Shown here in pieces: positions 58,360 through 64,000 of a stretch of DNA of 64,000 nt; positions within the stretch are counted from its first letter, which is position 1, and every line of letters begins with the position of its first letter. The DNA is from Limnochorda sp. L945t (lineage in GTDB: Bacteria > Bacillota > Limnochordia > Limnochordales > Geochordaceae), in the NCBI RefSeq assembly GCF_035593305.1, contig NZ_CP141615.1, positions 2,387,722 to 2,451,721 of the forward strand. The letters run 5' to 3'. The notes beneath the pieces were generated by a model. That model had not been told where the DNA came from. It saw only the letters and a list, made by a program, of their open reading frames with translations, and made no database searches. Both the position numbers and the translations under genes were made by a program.

Positions 58360-59418
58360 TTACCTCCTCAGCTGTAGCGCTCGGAACAGGTCGACCGTGG
58401 CCGCCGGCTCCGGCGGTAGCCCCAGCTGCCTCTGGGCCTCCGCCACGCCCCGCATGGTTTCGGGTCCCATCTTCCCGTCGGCCCGGCCGACCGGGAAACC
58501 GTGGTCCCGCAGCGCCCACTGCAGGACCGGGACGTTCCAGCCGTCGCTGCCGGCCTCGATCGGCGTATCCCACGACGCCTCGGGCAAGACGCCTACGATG
58601 GTGACGGGCGTTCCCCTGGGCACCATCTCCCACAGTTTCTCCACGTCTTCGTTGAACATCCGGATGCAGCCGCCGCTGGCCCGCGTGCCGATCGACCACG
58701 GCTTGTTGGTACCGTGGATCCCGTAGATGCCCCACGGCACGTCGATCCGCATCCACCGGGTGCCGAACCCCCCGCCCCAGTCCCGGTCCTTGTGGGAGAT
58801 GCGCCACTCCCCTACCGGTGTGAGGGTCGAGGGTTTGCCGACGGCAACGGGCCAGCGCCCGACCACGTCATGCCCCTTGTAGAGGGTGAGCTGGAGGTGG
58901 TGGGTGTCGATGATGATCCAGTATCCGTCCGGCTCGAGGTCGGGCCGCCGGGGTACGTGCTCGGGCGGCGGCGCCGACTGGGCCGCCCCCCGCTGGGCCT
59001 GCACCACGCTGGCCGCCTCCTCCTGGTACGCCCGGGCCAGCGCATCCCAGGTGGCCGGCCCCGCCACGCCGTCGGCGGGCAGCCCGTGCAGCCGCTGGAA
59101 CTCGCGCACCGCCTCCCGCGTGCGGAGGTCGTAGACGCCATCCACGGGATAGCGGAACTCCCCCAGGAGGCGCAGGCCGAGCTGGAGCTCTCGCACAGCG
59201 TCGGGGTCGCTCGGCTCTCCGGGTTTTCCCACCGTACCGACCTCGCCGCACGCGCCCGGCGGTGGCCCCGCGGCAAGGGCGCCAGCGCTGGCTACCACCG
59301 CCGCCCAGCCCGCGAGGGCCGCCGCCACGGCCCCCAGGGTGACGATGCCCCCGAGCCTGCGCGTGGCCCGCCCCCGGCGGCGCGCCGGGCGCCCCACGTC
59401 TCGCCACGACCGAGCCAT
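58360..59418 (-). CDS. L,D-transpeptidase with peptidoglycan-binding domain
   Basis: A 352-residue exported YkuD-family enzyme. After an N-terminal membrane segment (about 23-50), a PG_binding_1 domain (about 73-128, RELQLGLRLLGEF) precedes the catalytic domain (about 165-280) with HGTNKPWS and the Cys251 motif SGGCIRM, and a second peptidoglycan-binding-like stretch closes the protein. It forms 3-3 cross-links or attaches proteins to peptidoglycan; in spore formers YkuD enzymes also act on the spore wall. It is cotranscribed with the solute-binding gene, separated by six bases. Confidence 0.92.
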   Translation of the reverse strand: MARSWRDVGRPARRRGRATRRLGGIVTLGAVAAALAGWAAVVASAGALAAGPPPGACGEVGTVGKPGEPSDPDAVRELQLGLRLLGEFRYPVDGVYDLRTREAVREFQRLHGLPADGVAGPATWDALARAYQEEAASVVQAQRGAAQSAPPPEHVPRRPDLEPDGYWIIIDTHHLQLTLYKGHDVVGRWPVAVGKPSTLTPVGEWRISHKDRDWGGGFGTRWMRIDVPWGIYGIHGTNKPWSIGTRASGGCIRMFNEDVEKLWEMVPRGTPVTIVGVLPEASWDTPIEAGSDGWNVPVLQWALRDHGFPVGRADGKMGPETMRGVAEAQRQLGLPPEPAATVDLFRALQLRR

Positions 59419-59541
59419 CGGACCCGACCCTCTCTCGTGAGCCCCGCCCGGCCTCCACCCTCCTTGTTGCTATTCCCGGAGGGACAGGCTTATGCAGGGG
59501 AACGCTGGCTGGGTCGGCTCGGACGGCCCTGCAGCGAAAGA

Positions 59542-59575
59542 GCAGGACGGCCCTCCATCTCGGGGACCGCCCTGC
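59542..59575 (-). terminator. Terminator-like hairpin after korB
   Basis: On the minus strand, bases 59564-59575 and 59542-59553 pair over 12 positions with two G-U wobbles, followed by TCTTTC. It lies in the gap between korB and the transpeptidase. Nothing else notable is seen in 59419-59640. Confidence 0.55.
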
Positions 59576-59640
59576 CCTCTCGATCGCGTGCGGCGGCGCT
59601 TGCCCCTACCGCAGCAAGCGCCGTGGACCTGCCGTGGAGT

Positions 59641-60513
59641 TCAGCGGAACTCGGCCAGCAGCTGCTCTGCCTCGTGGTCGGGCAGCGGCAAGAGCGGCCT
59701 GGTGGCGACCGGCCCATCCTTCAGGGCCGGAACCTGTTCCTCGTAGCTCGGCTGGTCGGTCGTCTCGTAGAGCACGCCCAGCGGGATGCGGTCGTGCCAC
59801 TCGTGGGCCTTCTCCCACGCCGCCTCGAAGTGGGACGGGTCGTACCCGGGCTCGTCGTCGAGGAGGTAGACCCGCTCCCTGTACCAGTCGTACGTGTTGA
59901 CCCGGTTGAAGATCACGCAGGGCTGCAGCACGTCGACCAGGGCGTAGCCCTTGTGCCGGATGGCCCGGGCGATGATCTTGGCCAGGTGCTTCGGGTTGCC
60001 CGAGAAGCCCCGGGCCACGAAGGTCGCCCCGCCCGCCAGCGCCAGCGCCAGCGGGTTGACGGCCCGTTCGATGGAGCCGTCCGGGGTCGTCGTGCTCACC
60101 CAGCCCTTGGGTGACGTCGGCGAGGTCTGGCCCTTGGTCAGGCCGTAGACCATGTTGTCCTCGACGATGTGGGTGATGTCGGGATTGCGCCGCAGCGCGT
60201 GCAGGAAGTGGTTGCCGCCGATGCCGTAGCCGTCACCGTCGCCCGTGACCGCGATCACGTGAAGCGACGGGTTGGCCAGCTTGATCCCCTGCGCCACCGG
60301 CAGCGCTCGGCCGTGCAGCGTCGTGAACCCGTTGGCGTGGATGTAGTCGGGGAGTTTGCTCCCGCACCCGATGCCGGAGACGAAGACCACTTCGTGGGGC
60401 CAGATCTCCAGCTCGGCGAGCGCCTGCTTGACCGCGTTGAGGATCCCGAAGTCGCCGCATCCCGGGCACCATGTCGGCCTTACCGGGCTGTTATACAGCT
60501 TCACGTCCAGCAT
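59641..60513 (-). CDS. korB: 2-oxoacid:ferredoxin oxidoreductase beta subunit
   Basis: A 290-residue subunit of the two-subunit, 2-oxoglutarate-type ferredoxin oxidoreductase. It has WCPGCGDFGIL with cluster-binding Cys, GIGCGSKLPDYI, TGDGDGYGIGGNHFLHALRRN (the TPP and Mg motif) and DNMVYGLTKGQTSPTSP. Its start overlaps the alpha stop by 23 bases. It resembles korB more than porB because of the DGDGYGIG core and the fused partner. Confidence 0.92.
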   Translation of the reverse strand: MLDVKLYNSPVRPTWCPGCGDFGILNAVKQALAELEIWPHEVVFVSGIGCGSKLPDYIHANGFTTLHGRALPVAQGIKLANPSLHVIAVTGDGDGYGIGGNHFLHALRRNPDITHIVEDNMVYGLTKGQTSPTSPKGWVSTTTPDGSIERAVNPLALALAGGATFVARGFSGNPKHLAKIIARAIRHKGYALVDVLQPCVIFNRVNTYDWYRERVYLLDDEPGYDPSHFEAAWEKAHEWHDRIPLGVLYETTDQPSYEEQVPALKDGPVATRPLLPLPDHEAEQLLAEFR

Positions 60514-62278
60514 GGACCTTCAGTCCCTCCAGCCGGGTCAGGATGTAGCCGGGCGTAATGGGCCGCCCGTCGTCCCGGGTGATGACCTCGTCGGCCTTGC
60601 GCCCGGTCTCCGCCCGGATGAGCCGGGCGAACTGGCCCGTCAGGTTGCCCTCCACGACGACCAGGTAGCGGGCCCGCTGCACCGCTTCGACCGCAGCCGC
60701 AGCGAAGGGCCAGACGTCCACGAAGTGCAAGGCGTTGGCCCGCACGCCTTCGGCCGCCAGCACGTCGACGGCCTCCTGGATGGCACCTCGCGACGAGCCC
60801 CAGCCCACCAGCGTCAGCTCGGCATCATCGGGGCCGTACCGCTCCGGCGGGCGCATCTCGGCCCGGGCGCTTTCCAGCTTGCGCATGCGCTTGGCTGCCT
60901 GCTCCTTGCGGTTGTCGGGATCCTCGTCCTCGAAGTGGCCCAGTTCCGTGTGCTCGTCCGAGGAGGCGAGGTGGACGCTCCAGGGAAGCCCCGGCAGCGC
61001 CCTGGGCGAGATGCCTGACGGCGTGACCTTGTAGCGGGCGTAAGGGCCGTCGAGCTTTGCCCCGTCCTCGCTCTGCAGCGTCTCGCCCCGGTCGATGACC
61101 ACCCGGGTGGGGGCGAAAGCTGCTTCCGGCGACGTCTTGTACGAGTTGGCCAGGAAGCCGTCCGTCAACACGATGACCGGGCATTGGTACTTCTCGGCCA
61201 GGTTGAACGCCCGCGCCCCCACCTCGAAGCACTCTTCCTGGGACCCGGGCGCCAGCACGATCCGTGGGAACTCCCCTTGTGAAGCATGGATGGCGAAGAG
61301 CAGGTCGCCCTGGCCCGTTCGGGTCGGCATCCCGGTAGAAGGGCCGGGCCGCTGGGCGTCGACGATCACGACCGGCACCTCGGCCATGCCTGCCAGGCCC
61401 AGGGCCTCCACCATCAAGGAGAAACCGCCGCCCGAGGTGGAGGTCATGGCCCTGGCCCCCGCGTACGAGGCGCCGATGGCCATCAAGATGGCCGCAATCT
61501 CGTCTTCGGCCTGCTTGGAGACCAGCCCGTGGCGATCCGCGTGCGCGGTCAGCCACTCGTACAGCGACGAGGCCGGGGTCATGGGATAGGCGGCGATGAA
61601 CCGGCAGCCGCCCGCCAGCGCCCCCAGGCCGAGGGCCTGGTTGCCGTTGATGAGGATCGCCTTGCGGCCGTTACGGGCCGCCGGGCCGATCTTCCAGGGA
61701 AACTGGCCGCCCCACGTGGCTTGTGCGTACTCGAAGCCGGCCCGGGCGACCTTGACGTTGGCGTCGGCGACGGCGCCGCCTTTCTTGCTGCCGAAGTTCT
61801 CCCGGATGACCTCTTCGATGGTCTCGAGTCCGACCCCCATCAAAGCAGCGGCCATGCCGAGCGCCACGGTGTTGGCCATCACCTTGCTGCCGCCCGCCTC
61901 TTCGGCCAGGCGGCTGAACGGCGCAAGCCAGACGCGCGCCCCGCTCCCGCTGCGCTCTGCCCGCTCGGCCGCACGGGCCAGAGGCTCGTCCAGCAGAACG
62001 GCGCCGCTCGGATCCATCTCCGCCGTGTGCTCGTCGATGCTGGCCTCGTCAAAGGCCAGCAAGAGCTGTACCCGGTCGGACGGCGCCGCCACCGGATGCT
62101 CACGGCTCACCCGGATGGCGAACGCATTGTGCCCCCCACGGATCCGGGACATGTAGTCGGACCACGTGAACACGTGCAGGCCGGCCCGATGCAGCGCCCG
62201 GGCAAAGCCCGCACCACTCGATTCCACACCCTGACCGGCCTCACCGGCCAGCTTCAGGGTCAGCTCGCTCGTGCCCAC
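60491..62278 (-). CDS. korA: 2-oxoacid:ferredoxin oxidoreductase, fused gamma-alpha subunit
   Basis: A 595-residue subunit with a gamma domain (about 1-185, LTLKLAGEAGQGVESSG, DYMSRIRGGHNAFAIR) fused to a TPP-pyrimidine alpha domain (about 200-595, NQALGLGALAGGCRFIAAYPMTPASSLYEW, TSTSGGGFSLMVEALGLAGM, QRPGPSTGMPTRTGQGDL). Together with korB it interconverts a 2-oxoacid plus CoA and acyl-CoA plus CO2 using ferredoxin. GTG 62278 has GGGGGGAG six bases upstream. Confidence 0.93.
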   Translation of the reverse strand: MGTSELTLKLAGEAGQGVESSGAGFARALHRAGLHVFTWSDYMSRIRGGHNAFAIRVSREHPVAAPSDRVQLLLAFDEASIDEHTAEMDPSGAVLLDEPLARAAERAERSGSGARVWLAPFSRLAEEAGGSKVMANTVALGMAAALMGVGLETIEEVIRENFGSKKGGAVADANVKVARAGFEYAQATWGGQFPWKIGPAARNGRKAILINGNQALGLGALAGGCRFIAAYPMTPASSLYEWLTAHADRHGLVSKQAEDEIAAILMAIGASYAGARAMTSTSGGGFSLMVEALGLAGMAEVPVVIVDAQRPGPSTGMPTRTGQGDLLFAIHASQGEFPRIVLAPGSQEECFEVGARAFNLAEKYQCPVIVLTDGFLANSYKTSPEAAFAPTRVVIDRGETLQSEDGAKLDGPYARYKVTPSGISPRALPGLPWSVHLASSDEHTELGHFEDEDPDNRKEQAAKRMRKLESARAEMRPPERYGPDDAELTLVGWGSSRGAIQEAVDVLAAEGVRANALHFVDVWPFAAAAVEAVQRARYLVVVEGNLTGQFARLIRAETGRKADEVITRDDGRPITPGYILTRLEGLKVHAGREAV

Positions 62279-62337
62279 CAGGCACTCCCCCCGTGAACGA
62301 CTGTCGCGCGTTTATACCCCTGTCATCGTTCCGTCGC

Positions 62338-62366
62338 ATTATACCATCGCTTCGCTGCCAGCGAAA
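62338..62366 (-). promoter_or_regulatory. Extended -10 promoter of korAB
   Basis: On the minus strand a TGG directly precedes a perfect TATAAT (62338-62343), an extended -10 pattern, with a weak TTTCGC -35 17 bases upstream (62361-62366). It lies 60 bases before korA. Confidence 0.6.
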
Positions 62367-62497
62367 GCCGAGAAGCCGGCCCCGGGCGCATGTATACTGC
62401 ATGGATGACGCTCGCAGCGAAGGAGGACGCGCCCCCGGAGCGGGGAGAAGGAGATCCGGAGCTGCCGTCCCAACCGTAAGATGTGGAAGAGACGATC

Positions 62498-63187
62498 GTG
62501 AAGACCAGGGTTGGGGCCGCGAAGGCGGTACCCCCGCAGGAGGGTCGCGAGGACCGGGCGCTCTCGTCGCCCGACGGTGGACTCCTCCGTCGCATCGCGG
62601 CCGGCGACCAGCAGGCGTTTGCGGTCCTCTACGACCGCTACGCCCCGGCGGTGCTCGGAGTGGCGCGACGCCTGCTCCGAGAAAGGGAGCAGCAGGAGGA
62701 GGTCCTTCAGGAGACCTTCCTGACGGTGTGGCGCAAGGCAGCCACGTACGACGGCCGGCGCGGGCGCCTCTCGAGCTGGGTGCTGGCCATTACGCACCAC
62801 AAGGCCATCGACCTGCTGCGGCGCGAGCGACACGGACGGCCTGTCCCCTTGCAGGAGGAGCCCCGGCAGGCCGACGGCCGGGCTACCGGCGACGGCGCGC
62901 TCGATCCTGATCGCGCAGGGCCGGGCGACCAGGGATCCGATCCGACCGCGCAGGCCGCTCAAGGCCTCGAGGCCCGGGACCAAATCGAACAGGCCCTGGC
63001 GCTATTGACCCTCGAGCAGCGGCAGGTCGTCTGGCTCGCCTACTTCGCGGGGCTGACCCACCGGGAGATTGCCGCGCGCTACGGCATCCCGCTGGGCACC
63101 GTCAAGAGCCGTCTGCGAAGCGCGGTCGAACGGCTCCGGGATGTCCTGCAGGCCGAGGGCGCCGGGGGGTGGTGGGATCGGGTGTGA
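62498..63187 (+). CDS. ECF-type RNA polymerase sigma factor
   Basis: A 229-residue sigma-70 family factor with region 2 (LLRRIAAGDQQAFAVLYDRYAPAVLGVARRLL, ETFLTVWRKA, TYDGRRGRLSSWVLAITHHKAIDLLRRER) and region 4 (LEQRQVVWLAYFAGLTHREIAARYGIPLGTVKSRLRSAVERL). A 50-residue Gly/Asp/Ala-rich linker separates them, and region 3 is absent, as in ECF factors. GTG 62498 has GGAAGAG upstream; GTG 62483 is an alternative. It is coupled to the anti-sigma gene by GTGA. Confidence 0.92.
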   Translation: MKTRVGAAKAVPPQEGREDRALSSPDGGLLRRIAAGDQQAFAVLYDRYAPAVLGVARRLLREREQQEEVLQETFLTVWRKAATYDGRRGRLSSWVLAITHHKAIDLLRRERHGRPVPLQEEPRQADGRATGDGALDPDRAGPGDQGSDPTAQAAQGLEARDQIEQALALLTLEQRQVVWLAYFAGLTHREIAARYGIPLGTVKSRLRSAVERLRDVLQAEGAGGWWDRV

Positions 63188-64000
63188 CCTGCTCGCAGGT
63201 GAGGGAGATGGCAGGGGCCTACGTGCTCAACGCGTTGACCCGACATGACCGCCAGCGCGTCGACCATCACCTGGACCGGTGCGCGCGCTGCCGCAAGGAG
63301 GTGGGCGAGTTGGCCGACGCTGCTGCGCTCCTTTCGTTCTCGTTGTCACCGGCCGAACCGCCTGAGGCGGTACGGGCACGGCTTTTCGGCTGCCTGGCCG
63401 CGCCGGCTCCGGCCGCGCCGAGCGCGCACCCGCAGGCGGCTCGCCCCGGCCGGATATCCCGGCGCGAGCTATTCCGTCCGGGCGTCCTGCGGGTCGCCGT
63501 GGTTGCGGCGGCGTTGTTCGCGCTCGGCCTTGCGGGCGGTGCGTGGCTGCACGGCCGGTCGTTCGAGGCAGGCACCCGCGCGCAGCTGGCCCTGGCACGG
63601 GCGGAAAGCGAACTCTGGAGAGGCCTCGCCCGCCGTCCTTCGGCCATGGTCCAGCTGGAGCCCGCTCCGTCGCTGCGCCACGCGGTGGCCCTGGCCGCCG
63701 TCGAGGGTCTCGGCAACGCGTGCTCCATCCGCCTCGTGGGAGCGGGTCTACCCGCGCCCCATGCCGGCGCGCGCTACCGCGTGCAACTCGAGCTCACCGA
63801 CGACTCGTCATGGGAGGTGGGCGAGCTCACGCCGACACAGACCGGGTTGTGGACGCTCACCGCAAGGGTGCCGGTGCCGCCCCACCGGATTCGCGTGGTG
63901 AGAGTCGACCTCGAGGAGCGGGCACCCTCCGCCCGGGGCGAGCCGTCCATCCTGCTGCGGGGCAGCTTGCAGCGCGCCGGCCCTCAGGCCTCCGGGGAGC
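63184..64000 (+). CDS. Zinc anti-sigma factor, cut by window end
   Basis: At least 272 residues, still open at the window edge. The N-terminal zinc anti-sigma (ZAS) domain reads TCSQVREMAGAYVLNALTR, then HLDRCARC, which gives the H-x3-C-x2-C zinc site. One membrane helix (about 99-120, VLRVAVVAAALFALGLAGGAWL) places the C-terminal part outside the cell. The anti-sigma domain binds and restrains the adjacent sigma factor until a signal at the membrane releases it. The GTG start overlaps the sigma stop by four bases. Confidence 0.88.
   Translation, partial: MTCSQVREMAGAYVLNALTRHDRQRVDHHLDRCARCRKEVGELADAAALLSFSLSPAEPPEAVRARLFGCLAAPAPAAPSAHPQAARPGRISRRELFRPGVLRVAVVAAALFALGLAGGAWLHGRSFEAGTRAQLALARAESELWRGLARRPSAMVQLEPAPSLRHAVALAAVEGLGNACSIRLVGAGLPAPHAGARYRVQLELTDDSSWEVGELTPTQTGLWTLTARVPVPPHRIRVVRVDLEERAPSARGEPSILLRGSLQRAGPQASGE

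Noticed and set aside
1-64000. tRNA, rRNA, IS element or attachment sites
   Set aside because: No CCA-ended cloverleaf, ribosomal core, transposase motif or flanking direct repeat could be recognised by eye; short or divergent ones could be missed.

Overview
The window is high-GC DNA, densely coded, with many GTG and TTG starts and frequent 4-base start/stop overlaps. Several features point to a Gram-positive, spore-forming member of the Bacillota. These are SPOCS-domain (DUF3794) proteins, CgeB-type spore maturation glycosyltransferases, a SleB-type cortex hydrolase, an S-box (SAM-I) riboswitch, and a YhaO/YhaN pair. The very high GC, ba3-type oxidase, System-I-like CcmE and two ferredoxin-dependent 2-oxoacid oxidoreductases suggest a deep thermophilic lineage such as Limnochordia or Symbiobacteriia. 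That placement is inference. No tRNA, rRNA, CRISPR array, insertion sequence or prophage was seen.

Layout. 1-10750: housekeeping genes (M20 peptidase, purA, SleB-like hydrolase, MFS transporter, ridA, ctaB) and an ArsR-controlled P1B metal ATPase. 10763-25122: an island of eight glycosyltransferases (three CgeB-like, four GT2, one GT1), a methyltransferase, a CDP-hexose pair (rfbF, rfbG) and, at its centre, two long SPOCS-repeat proteins, one of them membrane-anchored. I read it as a spore-surface assembly and glycosylation locus, and it is the best candidate here for an undescribed system. 25326-33587: CAP and DUF1028 proteins, a YhaN/YhaO-like pair with degraded catalytic motifs, a PFK-family protein lacking the catalytic Asp, and a HAD phosphatase.

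33701-39546: a NarL-type two-component pair, then a ba3-type cytochrome oxidase operon led by a cysteine-poor Sco-like protein. 39618-43073: an HD-GYP/GAF protein and a divergent MurE-like ligase. 43229-46130: metNIQ under a strong promoter, a SAM-I riboswitch and an intrinsic terminator. 46232-48926: a four-subunit 2-oxoacid:ferredoxin oxidoreductase. 48835-53826: a MEDS-like protein, two small membrane proteins, and an operon of multihaem cytochromes c, cytochrome b, a CXXXY-type CcmE and a NarL regulator, apparently controlled by a CRP/FNR-type box. 54135-56858: feoABC. 56764-59418: a solute-binding protein and an L,D-transpeptidase. 59641-62278: a second, two-subunit 2-oxoacid oxidoreductase. 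62498 to the end: an ECF sigma factor and its zinc anti-sigma factor, cut by the window edge.

Together the genes fit a spore former that ferments or respires through ferredoxin, haem-copper oxidase and multihaem cytochromes, and that decorates its spore surface with CDP-sugar-derived glycans. Starts were chosen from ribosome-binding sites and start/stop overlaps, so several are shorter than the longest open frame.
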